Below, in pieces: positions 22,201 to 33,342 of a stretch of DNA of 64,000 nt. Made by a program: the position numbers and the translations under genes. This DNA is from Harringtonia aguacate (Eukaryota > Ascomycota > Sordariomycetes > Ophiostomatales > Ophiostomataceae), in NCBI GenBank assembly GCA_014183095.1, contig JACCPH010000008.1, positions 270,777 to 334,776 of the forward strand, given 5' to 3'. The notes under the pieces were generated by a model that did no database searches, was not told the DNA's origin, and saw nothing but the letters and a program-made list of their open reading frames with translations. Within the stretch, counting starts at the first letter, position 1, and every line of letters begins with the position of its first letter.

Positions 22201-23028
22201 TGCAGTCAGCCGCGCCGATGGAGTCTTGGCCCGGGACGGTGACGGTAAAGCAACGGAAGACTTGCAGACTGCTCTGCTGGCAAGACTTCTGGCAAGCAAC
22301 ACAAATGACCGTTTCCCTCCCACCCCCTCTAAAAAAAAGAAATTGTCCTCCATTTCTTTGGGAAACTCAGTCCTGGAGTTTAAAAGCGTTCATACACTCT
22401 CGCAAATTTAATTGGATGATGACGCTAACAGCTCTCTGCCGCCGGAGGCGCTGATCGGACATTGTTAGCGACTTGTAGGAAAAGAAACGAGCGAGAAAAA
22501 GAAAAAAAAAACCGACGAGGAAGGCGGAGAAGTAACAAGGGCCAAAGGTTCAACCCCCTGTTTCTGCGTCTTCCGTTCGCTCCTTCCCAGTTCACACCCA
22601 TACATTGCCAATTCCGATGCAAGGTGCCTTCCCCCATCTACACTCCTGCCCTTCAAACCCACCCCCCTCGGTCGTTCTTTCCCTTTCCTCCTCAGCCAAG
22701 TGCTTGGAGTCGCATCAAAAGCGTACGCTGCTGATTATTTAAAGACGTCGTGTCTCCCCCCTCTTCCTGAAATCTTCTCTTCCTTTTTTTTTTTTCCAAG
22801 CCTCGACTTACACACAAAACTGAAGTTTGTCTCTCTCCTTCTTCCTTCCTTTACCCTTTCCCTTCAGATGCTCCTATACACTCCTTTCACCTTAGCCATA
22901 ACTGTCTTCCATCTACAGTAACTAACATCTGTGGTTCAGCAGCGCATACTCCTGCCTCTATCTCTCTACAAAACACTACGAAGAACCAAACCACCAAAAC
23001 TAGATCAAAGTTTTGACATACAGAAAAC

Positions 23029-24773
23029 ATGTCTCAAGTGGAGAATACCGTTCTGCAGCAGACCGCGGCTGTCAAAACCCCAAACTCGGTTGACCCACAG
23101 GCGTTCAAGGATCTGCCGTCCCATCTGGCCGGTCCTCTGGCCGAATTCGGACCTGAAAACCCTTCTTTCTGTCAGGTCATCCTGAGTGCCGCCGACGTTC
23201 AGGCCGTCGATGATGCCTTGGCCACTTTCAAGGGTAAGTAGTGACCAGACATTGCTTTCGAGCTTTTCCAAGCATTTCCAGGCCTTCTACGTTCTCTTCA
23301 ACGCTCTTGTTATTTCCTACTATCATCCACATTATAATTTCCCTTTTTATTTCCTTTTTAGCACCCCTTGCTTTGTCGTTGTGTTTTTAGCCGCACAGTT
23401 CAGCGATACCACACTAAAGACGAGCTAACACTGGACCCAGCGCTTGAAATTGACGGGCAAGAGGTCTCAAAGGAGAACTTTTGCCTTCCGCAGAATCTCT
23501 GCGAGAGACTTGCACGCGCGTCGCTTGAAGTGCACCATGGCCGCGGCCTCTGCAAAGTCCGCGGGCTCAACCCTGCTCGCTATTCTGATGCCGACAACCT
23601 CTTGTTATTCCTGGCTATTGCCAATCACATTGGTGACAAGCGCGGCATTCAGGACAAGAAGGGAAATGTTATTTGTGAGTTGCACCATTTCAGTGAAAGA
23701 GGCAAATGCCAAGACAAACAACCCACATGAAAGTGGTAACCGTCTCTTGGTCTCCTCTTTATCTCCCGACCTGTAACGCTCTTCCATTTGACCCGCTCCA
23801 CAGCTAACCACAAACGAGAAACAGCCCACATCACGGATGCAAAGGGCTGGACAACCCCTTATGAGAAACGTCATGGTGTTCACACGAACCGCCAGCTGGT
23901 ACGCTATACTTTTCTAATGCATGTCACTAGCGAAACACAATATGCAATCCTAACAACCACACAGGCATGGCACTGCGACATGGGTGCCGATATTCTAGCC
24001 TTGCAAGTGCGCCAGGTCGCCTTGAAGGGTGGAGCCACGATGGTGGCGTCTTCGTGGAAGGTGTACAACGACCTCATTGCCGAGCGATCAGACGTGATCC
24101 GGGAGCTTGCCCAGCAGACGTGGCCTGTCCATGTGTAAGCAACATTAACAAGAGGCAATCGCCGAGTTCACTGATGGCATAAACTAACCTATCTTCTAGT
24201 TCCGCTCGAAAATCCCGGTTCGCTCTAGCACCCTTGCTAGTGTACGACAATCGGAAACTACTCGTCAATTTAGATCCCAGCCGGCTTGGAACTCACCCGG
24301 CCATGAAAGCCGGTCGCTCACGTTCTGTTGACATCCCCCCTCTAACGGACACTCAGCATGAGGCTCTGAGCGTTGTTCAGGCCTTTGCTCAAAAGAACGC
24401 GGTGGATCTTCATACTGAACCAGGAGACCTGGTTTTCATGAACAATTGGGCTCTTCTGCACGCCAGGACTGCCTACAACGATTCAGATGATGTATCTTCC
24501 AGCAACGGCAGTGAGCAACGCCGCCACCTATTGCGCCTCTGGCTTCGGAACTCGGAACTGGGATGGCAGATTCCTCAGGACCTGCGAGCCCCTTGGGAAG
24601 CCACATTCGGTTACACCGATGAGGGCTATGTCTCCGGGGACCACCAGGTCGACATTGCGGCCCAGCTAAAGTATCCAGTCATGCCTGATCCGGACTACAA
24701 ACCAGCCAAATACACGAGCGGATCTGCAGCGTTTGTCATTGATGAAAGTGAGAGCGAGGATGAGGATGAATAG
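23029..24773 (+). CDS. TauD/TfdA-type Fe(II)/2-oxoglutarate dioxygenase (425 aa)
   Basis: Five exons: 23029-23233, 23441-23674, 23804-23898, 23965-24134 and 24200-24773. Intron 1 ends after the CTAAC branch at CCCAG (23440); this removes a stop-free but unconserved stretch and restores A-L-E-I-D-G-Q-E-V. The family uses Fe(II), O2 and 2-oxoglutarate to hydroxylate a small substrate such as taurine or another sulfonate; the substrate here is unknown. Metal ligands fit the H-x-D...H triad: H181-C-D183 at the start of exon 4 and H322 in L-L-H-A-R-T. The Arg of R-R-H-L-L-R-L-W-L-R would bind 2-oxoglutarate. The N-terminal half has the G-R-G...V-R-G-L segment usual in fungal members. The protein ends in an acidic Ser/Glu/Asp tail. 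No transporter or sulfur gene lies nearby. Confidence 0.88.
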
Positions 24774-26628
24774 AGCGAGACGTGCCCCAGCATGGTGATT
24801 GTGGTATCTTATGGCGTATGGCCTAATCCATTTTTTCTTAACGTTTCCCGGTTTCAACATACGAGCTATGTTTGGTCTTTCTTTGTCCAGAAGAATGACA
24901 CGGTCTCACTTCAGTCGTTGTTCCCGAGATTGCCTGCACTTTTTTAGTCAGATTCTCTATTGTTATTTCACAGATATCTATAGTTATGTTGCAACTTAAT
25001 AATTTACGAGCGCCTCAGAGTGCTTGATAATTTTTACCCAGAACTCTCACAAATCGATATACATATTCTGCCCTATTTCGCAATGCTCGCACAAGCTACA
25101 AGCACTATGCCATACCAGTGGAGTTATTTTCTAGCCATAAGATGTGGAGCCGCTGTAGGCAAAGGAACTTGTTCGTACTCATAATCGAACTGGCATCAGG
25201 TCATGTTCCCCGATTTCCTGAGGATATCGGTTAGAACTGAGCTTGTAGTTGCTAGCTCCTGGGAAGTGTGAATACAACCGGACCGATCGTGATCCTACGG
25301 GATGGCAATATGACTCGGACTGGTAAATAAGGAAATCGGATGCACCTACAAACACCCCCTCACCCTCCTCCCCGGTACATGAGACAGGAATTGCATCAGC
25401 GTGTCGTGATTGTTGCGGGAGAAAATAACCCTGCGTGGAAATATACCAATAATACAAATAATACTCTGCGCACCGTATAATGTTCTCCCGCGACTGTTAA
25501 AACTACCCTTGCGGATTTTGAGCAGACGGTGATCCACCCTATACCCTATTTTGGACAAGCGCCTAAACACACGGACCTCTTCGGGGCGATGGCGAGGGCA
25601 CGATAAATTGCATTCTAGCTGTGGTAGAAAGTCCTCGTGCGAACACAAAGCCATGGGCGGCAAGGGAGGGTGTCTGAGACGCAAGGGAGAGATTGCGAAA
25701 GCGTTGCAGGAAGCGATGCAGGAAACAGTGCAGGCAAGACGCAGAGGAGAGCCTAGCAGATACTATGTACCGCTATGTATGCACCACTGTTTTCTCACGG
25801 AACATTTTCCGTAGTCTGCCCCCATCCCATAGTAGCGTCGCATGGCGTTCGCTTGTCAAACGACCCCCTCCCGAGGCTGCCATGGTGGAGCAGCGCTTCT
25901 ACAAGCCAGTCTTGGAGGCAAGACGAGTTTCTCCCTCCCCCCTTCCTCCCCCTCCCTGCCCCTCCCCTTCTCGTCGGGCGGCACTCAATGGGTCTACCAG
26001 GGCGTCGACAACCTTATCCGTCGAGTTCTGGGCTGCTCACGGCCTCGCCGAAGGAGTGAAAGGATGGGAGAGGGGAAGAAGAGGTAGTGCTTTTGCCGAG
26101 AGCTGCAGATAGGCAGCAACCTGCGGAAGGCCGGGAAGGGCAAGCCGACGCTCATGTGGGCAGTTTGCGGAAATCCCGTGGGAGTCGGTGGGAAGACGTG
26201 AAAAGTGCAAATTTCCAACTTGAGGGGAGAGGGTGAAAGGCGAATGTCCCACGCTAGATACCCGTCCAAGAAACTATGTGATTTGTACGAGTAGCGGCGG
26301 CGCTGCAGATTTGAAAAGCCTAGTGCGTCGGGGAATGACTGACTGCGGATAACGAACTGCTCGCTGCTAGCTGCACCCTCGACCTAAACGGACCGGCAAG
26401 AGTGAAAAAAAAAACAGCGAAAACTTGTGTAAGCCAAAGAAAGGCATGCGGAGAGGGAGAGTGTCTTAGGAGGGGCGGGTCGGGGGGGGAGGGTCGGCGA
26501 AGTCGACGAACAATGATCAGCGGATGCAACCGGAACAGCCGCGCTGCTCTACGAGAACAGGGGCTACAAGATACGCGAGAAACGCGACGAGCGTCTGGTC
26601 TGCTATGTCGACGCCTATGCGGAGGGAC

Positions 26629-26658
26629 TACGAGTACGAGTGCGCGAGTACTCGTACA
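26629..26658. repeat. Inverted GTACGAG/GTACTCGTAC repeat
   Basis: Two GTACGAG-type units facing GTACTCGTAC around a short GCGCGAG centre, giving a potential cruciform of about 30 bp. Confidence 0.8.
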
Positions 26659-27343
26659 CCGTAAGATACATGCTCGTACAAATACAAATATGCTGTTTTA
26701 GGATGCCTATCTCGGAAGGCAGGTGCAGCTCCCAGACCAGGGGGGCAAATAATGGTGTCAGGGGGTGGGTTCTTGGCGCGGTCTGGACAAGGCCAATAAT
26801 GAATTGGGCTGCCGTGGACAACAAGGCATGCCGAGGACACTGGAGGAGGAGAAAAGGCAGGTGCACATTTCGGCCGACAAGCTGTGCGAAAGGCTCTAGG
26901 AGTATGTACGAGAATTTGTACGATACGAGAAGGTCTCCACACCTGCTGCACCCCTTTTTTTTTCTACTTTCCCATTCTCCCTTCCAACCTTACTCGTAGA
27001 TCTTGAATTTCCGATATATCACTTTTCGTTAATGAGAGAGATCATTGCCGCACCGCGTGGAGAGTGCAAGAGGGATATTTTCCACTCGAAAGGCACCTGG
27101 TCAAGCATGGGGCTTGCTTGCTGGGACCTCGGATGACGTGTACTTTAATGTGACGCCTCTCTGCCGCACGCACGGGCGCCCTGCCTGCCGGGACGTGCCT
27201 GCTGACCCAACAAAGGCAGGCGAGACGCTTTCCCTAGGACAGTTGTGGCAGAACCTACCGGAGGCGTCTCGGTGCCGTCAGGCCGGAAATGGGGGGATTG
27301 TACTCGTAATGCTCGCAGAAAACTCATCTTGGCGCACCCGCCA

Positions 27344-27412
27344 TTCGTACGAGTACTATGTATGAGTACTATGTACCGGGTACGATGTACGGGTACTATG
27401 TACGAATTCACA
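27344..27412. repeat. GTAC-rich degenerate direct repeats
   Basis: Within about 70 bp the sequence repeats GAGTACTATGTA, GAGTACTATGTAC, GGGTACGATGTAC, GGGTACTATGTAC: four imperfect 12-13-bp units centred on GTAC. A GTACGAG copy precedes them. Confidence 0.85.
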
Positions 27413-28193
27413 TGTATTCATGCTCGGCGGTACGATACCGCCGCACACACCCTCTCTACGAGTACGGCGTGCCAAGCAGGAGGATCAGGGTGGCTACCGA
27501 AAAGATGAAGGGGGCGGTAGCCGGTCTTGCCAGCTCACACCTTCGGCGGCTGGTGCGGGTGGGCATCGTGGATCGTGGCTGGTCAACGGAGGTGTTCGTT
27601 TTCCCAAGACAACGACATTCCTCGCAGGACCCCCCCCCTGCTCCCAACCTCTCTGCACGTCCTACCCCTCCTTCACAGATGTTGCACCAGTCGGAGAGCG
27701 TCGTGTATGGCTCGCTATACCCTTCTTGTTTGTTGCATCGCCCTATATCACACCGGTGGATGCAAAAGCGAAACGCCTTAGTACACCGGTCCCATCCTCG
27801 CTAATGACGGGACGGCTGACGAGGTCATGATACCAGCTGCATGATGCAGGCGCTCGGTCTTCGGTCAGTTAGCAGCCTGCAAGCCGTGTCCGAGAAGAGG
27901 GGGGTGTGTTGGCTCGGAGGAACGAATCATATGAGAATTCTATTATCTTTCAGCTGAGAAAGACCGTTTCGTTTCTTTTTTCCCTTCTTTTTTCCCTTCT
28001 TTTTTGCCTGCTCGGCGATGACAAAAAAAAGAATGAAAGAAAAAGAAAATAAAAAAGAATGACAACAAAGCAAAAAGAGCACGAAATTGACTGGAGGAAA
28101 AAAAAGGAAGGAGCGGTCAGAAGGACGCGACTGCTGCTGCCTCTCCCATTCTCCCTCTTGTCTCTCTTTCACTCTATGACTCGTACGCGTACC

Positions 28194-30009
28194 TCACTGC
28201 CTGCCTTTCGAGCAGGACACGACCGCCCACTTGCCATTCCATGCCCACATACGACAGCCCGTGTCACCGCCTCCGCCTCCGGTCTGCCGCAGCTCCTCGT
28301 CCTTGCCTTGTGGCAGGCCCACTACGACATCGGCCTTGCATGTCCGCAGGGCCAAAACATTTACGCCTGATCCTGCTCCCAGCGGACCAATGGCCTCGAC
28401 GAACGGTGTTGTAGGGTCCCAGTCGGCCTATCGGGTCAGAATCAAGAACGGAACAGCGAAATACGGAAGCACGAGAAGCAAGAGAAGCAAGGGAGAAACA
28501 ACAGGAATACTGCAAGAGGAGGAAGGAGAAGGGCAGGAGGACATACATCGCAAGTGAGCTTGCGGTAGTTCAGGTCGCCCTTGAATATGACCAGGTCGCT
28601 CGTCTGGAGGTCGGCCAGCAAGGCGGGCGCCATGTGCGGCAAACGCCAGAAGCTGCCCGGCTGGGTCCAAAAGGCGTTTGGGCGCAGCACGATGCGGCCG
28701 TCGGCGTACAGCTGCGTCCACTCTTTGAAGAGAAAGTCCAGGTCCTGGCGATCAGCGTCGCTGAGCTTGAGTGGCGTCAAGTCCTGCTGGATCTCCTCCT
28801 CGGACGGCGTCTCGTAGAAAGCCTGCGGGCTGGCGAGGGCGTTGAGCAGCGCAGCAAAGTCGCTGGGCAGCACATCGGACACAAACCAGGGGATGTCCTT
28901 GGGGTGCAGGACGACGACGGTGGCCAGGTCGGCGCGCAGCAGATAGCCGGCCAGGATGAGGTCGACGTATAGCTCGAAGCCGGCGTTGTCGAGGATAATG
29001 TCGACGCGACGCTCGACAGCCGGACAGGCGGGATCGACGGCGGCAGCAGCGAGCGCGGCGGAACGGGCGTCCTTGAGGATGGAGTAGGCGACGGGCAGGT
29101 CGTTGAGCACAATGTTGGCCTCGGCCTTTTGGCGGGCAGCGGCTCCCTGCAGCTTCTGGATGTCCTCGTACGTCAGGTTGGTGAGCAGCGAGAGGTCGGT
29201 GGCGTTGCCCCAGAGGCAGATCTCACACATCTCGGCAAAGAGCGTCTGTTCGGCGTCGTCGCCGCGGTGCTGCCCAATCTGCTGCAGCAGCTCGCGGTAC
29301 TTGGCGGCGAGCTCAAGCACGGCCGGACGGGAAGAGCGGAAGGTGCGAATCTTTTGGCGCGCAAACGGGTCGTAGCGCTTCCAGTGCGTGGACAGGCTGA
29401 AGGAGGTGCTCATGCGGCTGGGCCTTGTCAGCGTCTGGGCTCCGGTGGGAATGCCGGCGCACCGGATCGTCTCACCGGAACAGGTAGCACTCGGCATATA
29501 GCCACGGCATATCAAGCCAGGATGGATGGCCGCGCTGCTCGAGCTCTGCGTTATAGTCGGCGACGTCGGGCTCGCCATCGTCGCGGATGGGCCTGAGAGA
29601 GAGAGTCAGCAGGTGTGCCGCGTCGGGGTCCGCGTCGGGGTCCGCGTCTGGAGGCCCATCAGTCGCTCACTCCAGCAGCCGGTTGTGCTGCACTTCATAT
29701 TTGAGCTTGGAGAGCTCCTCGACAATGGTCTTGCCCTCGGCAGCCTTGTCCGAGTCGGCGGCACAGTCGTAGACGGAGCGGTAGACGTCGTCAATTGCTT
29801 GTGTCTGGCAGGTGAGCGTGGGTCCAGGCCATGGCGAGATGCGTGGACGAGAGCCAGTGGAAGCTCACAATGATGATGGGCCACCGCTCGCGGGCGGTCG
29901 ACCAGCCGAACGACGTCTTGTCGCCGGTCGAATAGGGCACTGCAGTGATCAGAATGCTGTTTCGCAAACAGTCGAGCGGAGGCTTACACGTCTTCGAATC
30001 GAACTCCAT
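28194..30009 (-). CDS. DUF89/ARMT1-type metal-dependent phosphatase or methyltransferase (482 aa)
   Basis: Six exons on the minus strand: 30009-29988, 29939-29869, 29804-29671, 29592-29476, 29417-28547 and 28427-28194. All phases agree. The protein matches the eukaryotic DUF89 family (human ARMT1, yeast YMR027W), described as Mn/Ni-dependent phosphatases acting on reactive sugar phosphates; protein-glutamate methyltransferase activity has also been claimed. Seen here: R-E-R-W-P-I-I-I near the N-terminus, the H-W-K-x-Y-D-P-F-A-R-Q-K segment, the metal-site motif D-I-I-L-D-N-A-G-F-E and, later, I-F-K-G-D-L-N-Y-R-K-L. The C-terminal L-R-T-C-K-A-D-V-V-V-G-L-P is also characteristic. Exon 1 is only 22 nt, with Met at 30009; it is the least certain exon. 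Intron 3 contains a 12-bp duplication near 29620-29650. Confidence 0.88.
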
Positions 30010-33000
30010 GCTGCAGCGCGGTTCCTGGCATGTGGGCGAGCTCCTGGGTCGTGATGCCTGAATGCGAGCTCGATTGTCGTGCGATGAAGCGTGCGAATCG
30101 GCTCAGGGCGCTGTGCTCTGCAGCGGGGTAGCTTAGCGGGCGGCGAGGGGCAGTCGCGTCTATAACGGGGCCGAAATTGCAGGCAGGTTCCATGACATCA
30201 CCGGCTGTGGGGCCGCCAAAAACGCCCGCTGGCTGACCATTGCTGACCGTCAGCGCGCCGTCGCTTCATTTCCAAGAAAATTCCCAAGCTGCAGCAGCCA
30301 AAAACCGGCTTTTTCCCCGGGATACGGTTTCATGTCCTGTCCTGGAAATCTTGCCGCGCTTTACGTGTCCATTCGCCAAATTTGCCGTCCTCGACGTCCG
30401 GGGCCTTCCCGACCGCCGACACGTGTCTGTGGCCTGGCCACGACCCCTTGACGACCACTTAACGGCCCTTCACTACCTTTGTCTCCTTGCACACAGCAGA
30501 ACGAGTTGTGCCGCCCGCCGTGTCTGTGCGGCGTGTGCCTCGCCATATTGACCGGCATAAGGTCCCGTCGCCTGGTCACGTTCCCGACAGCGGGCGGTCC
30601 ACCATCGTCCATTGTGTTTGTGTCTGTGGACGTCTGTCGGCTCGCACAGTTCAGATTCTGTCACACGGAAATGCGCATCACGGCTGAACAGAATGATTCT
30701 CCGTCGTGTGTTGCACAGCACAGCGACGCCGAGCACGCACAAGACGCAACCCCAGCTGGGGTCACGCTTGCGACAGCGCCAGCCGTAGATCAGCGCCCCG
30801 GCAGCTGCATTTTGTGTGCAAAATTTCCCCGAAAGAGCAGAGGAAGCAACCGGTGCTAGAGAAGGCAAGCAGTGGGCGAGACAGCCGGTGATGGTGGGCT
30901 CCTGCGCCATACGTGCATGGTGCATGCTTTGTAGTCGAGCGAGCCGAGATCACAGGCAGGTGTCGATACATCGTGAGCCCTGTAACAACAAGCCTTGGTC
31001 CGTCTGCATCCGTGTACAACGGCAGCACTACCATGAGATATCCCATCGCCTTGGCAGATGTGCTCCTCCTTAGGCATCGCATGCTATTCCCTCTGCATTC
31101 GCACGCTGTCCTGTGTGGGATACAGCCATTGACACTGCCAGCCATACCTTGCTTTATCTTGTATCGTGCAGAGGTCAGATGTTCCCAACCCGATTTTGGC
31201 TGAGGGGAGGGAAACTTCCCGCGGCGGAGAGAGTAGCCTGGAAACAGCCACGCCTTCTTTGGCATTCCCATCTCCATCTCTACGGCGCCGCTGTCCAGGC
31301 GCCTGTCTGTCTGCGTTACGCGAGTAGAATGATGCACAGGATTCTTCATACGTAGAATTCTCACAGAGAAGCGAGATAGTTTACAAGTACGGCAAGCATC
31401 GCCATGCGCACCACCCTTCTGCCGACAGGCATTACCTCTTTAGTCCGTATGGATAGCAAGCCAAGAGTATTCCACAGCTTTTCAGCTGTCCTGATGTCAC
31501 CTTGCAGCTGTCATATCTGCGCGATGAGGCGTCATGAAAAATCAGGAGCGTGCAGGCGTGCAAGCAGCCAAACTGGGGACACGGTTAATACAAGGCAGAG
31601 AAAGCGAGAGAGAGAACACGGCCGGCGAGTGAGGCAGCAAGGGTATTCAATTTTTCTCTTGTCAACAGCCGCCTACGAGTGCATTGAAAGTTTTGTCTGG
31701 AGCACTGCCGATAGATTAATGTGTGGGCGTCGGGGGGGCATACGAGCAGGAAGAGGACAAAAAACACAATTACTTGTCATCCATCTAGCATCAGCGCCTT
31801 ATTTCCTCCCCCGTTGTCTATCCATTGTTTGTCCTTTCTTTATTGCACATATTGCTGTGATTTAGCCCTGTTTTCTGGCTCATGGTCCAACAGATCTTTG
31901 CGTAGATGATATGTTTGTGTTTTTTAAAGGTGCATTTCCTTCCTACTTCCGAAAGGTGCGGCTTTTTTTTTTTTTTTTTTTTACTGCCAAAGGAGAAATT
32001 TACCCCGTTCTCAATCTTCCTTGTCTCTTCCGAGTGTCTATTTCCGCAATGGATTTCCAGTAGCAGAGCGTTTGTCATCCTCTCTCTGTCTGAAGTGCCT
32101 CTCTCTCTCGTTATTCTGTTCCCTTATCCCTCCCTCCCTGTCCCCCTCATTCACAACTCTTTTTAGCAGGATCCGGATTCGGACTAAGGGTGGCGTGCAA
32201 GTGAGTGTTTTACTGGTCCGGCCTGGAACATCATGATGTTCTGCTGATGTTTCGGGGAGAAGGGGCGGTGGGATGGTGGCGAAATTGAAGCCAAAACGTG
32301 CGCATTCGATGCAGACATCCAAACGTCTCGACATGACGGCACTTGCACAACGTACAATGAACGCCACAGCCTTCTCTCTGAATTTATAGTCTGTAGAACC
32401 TAACCTGTTGGAAAAGAGTTCTGCCAAGGGGTCTAGACGCATCTCTCGACGTTCCACAGGAACTAACGGCTGGCGCCCTCCCCCCTTTTGCCCCCTATTT
32501 GCCTCTTGTCTTTTTATACTTGAAAACCAACGGCTCGACTTTTTCTATTTCTCAAGGTCTGTACAACGTACGCCACATCTTCCAAGGTTGTGCAACATGG
32601 GCAGAGAAGGCTGGCTGGCTACGAGGCCTGCTGGCCCGTTGTCTCTGTCCTTGTGGCCTCAGTTGGTCGACACCAAGAAGGCTGCAGGTGGTGGGTGGCA
32701 GGTGGCAGGTATGCCGCTCAGCCCATGCCCAAGTAGCAAAACTTCAGGGACCCGGCATATATCAGAGGCAAACGCTGGCGGTCGTCCCAAATCTCGCAGC
32801 AGGAAGAGTAGAAACACTTGGTTGATTTGCTGCTATGCATTCCTGTTTATGAATCCCAAAGCCATCGACAACCTGAGAAAAGCAAAACCCCCCAATACAC
32901 AGGTAGACAATTCAATTCCTGCCAAACCAATATCAACACAGAAAGAATGGGGAAAAAATAGGGTGATAACACAAGAAATGAATCAACCTTGGCAACCGAT

Positions 33001-33342
33001 GTTCACCATGCCATCCTGTACGCCCCCCCCTCTGCCCGTCGGCGCGGCGCTGAAAAAAATCAAACAGAGTCCTAAAACGCGCCAGCATTCCTGTAGCCAG
33101 CGTGTTGTGCTGATGCGATGCCGGCTGACGGAGCATAGGCAATCAAACCAGTAAAGCCAAATGCTCCAAGGTCACCTATCCAGCGGCCAATGTCACTTAT
33201 CCAACAGTTTATGCTTCCCATGCTCTCCCACCGAGTCCAAACATCAAACCAGCTGAGGGGAGGGAACAACAGCTTTTCGTAACCTGCTTCCCCCCCCCCC
33301 CTTCCCTTCCCCCCCTTGCATACGCCATTCCTCATATTGAGC
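30010..33342. other. 3.3-kb gene-free stretch
   Basis: No supported gene. It includes the promoter of the DUF89 gene at the left, a T20 run at about 31963-31982 with pyrimidine-rich sequence after it, short GGTGGCAG direct repeats at about 32690-32710, and a poly-C/T block at about 33290-33316 near the 3' end of the acyltransferase gene. Confidence 0.5.

Larger units (their letters stand above)
16890..23028. other. 6.1-kb gene-free stretch
   Basis: No supported gene. It should contain the promoter or missing 5' exon of the factor at 14021 (left) and the promoter of the dioxygenase (right, C/T-rich from about 22540). Landmarks: purine-rich 17200-17270, a poly-G block with an ambiguous base at about 18626-18651, the GTACGAG repeat at 19186-19229, a G-rich block at 20254-20282, T runs at about 18874-18900 and 20004-20021, and GTACTCGTA copies at 20692 and 21067. 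Frames of 257 codons (17079-17852, minus) and 322 codons (20130-21098, plus) are low-complexity and resemble no family I know. Confidence 0.5.
24774..28193. other. 3.4-kb gene-free stretch with GTAC-rich repeats
   Basis: No supported gene. The left part is A/T-rich (24800-25600). The right part holds the inverted GTACGAG/GTACTCGTAC repeat at 26629-26658, further copies near 26903-26930, and the dense block at 27344-27412. T/A-rich tracts at about 27970-28060 lie near the 3' end of the minus-strand gene at 28194. Confidence 0.5.

Noticed and set aside
23391..23440. Use of the TTTAG acceptor at 23390 or CACAG at 23398 for dioxygenase intron 1
   Set aside because: The first breaks the frame; the second inserts about 14 unconserved residues, while the CCCAG at 23440 follows a CTAAC branch and restores the family pattern.
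32408..33154. 248-codon plus-strand frame
   Set aside because: Mixed composition with no recognisable domain, and no sign of splicing signals or conservation.
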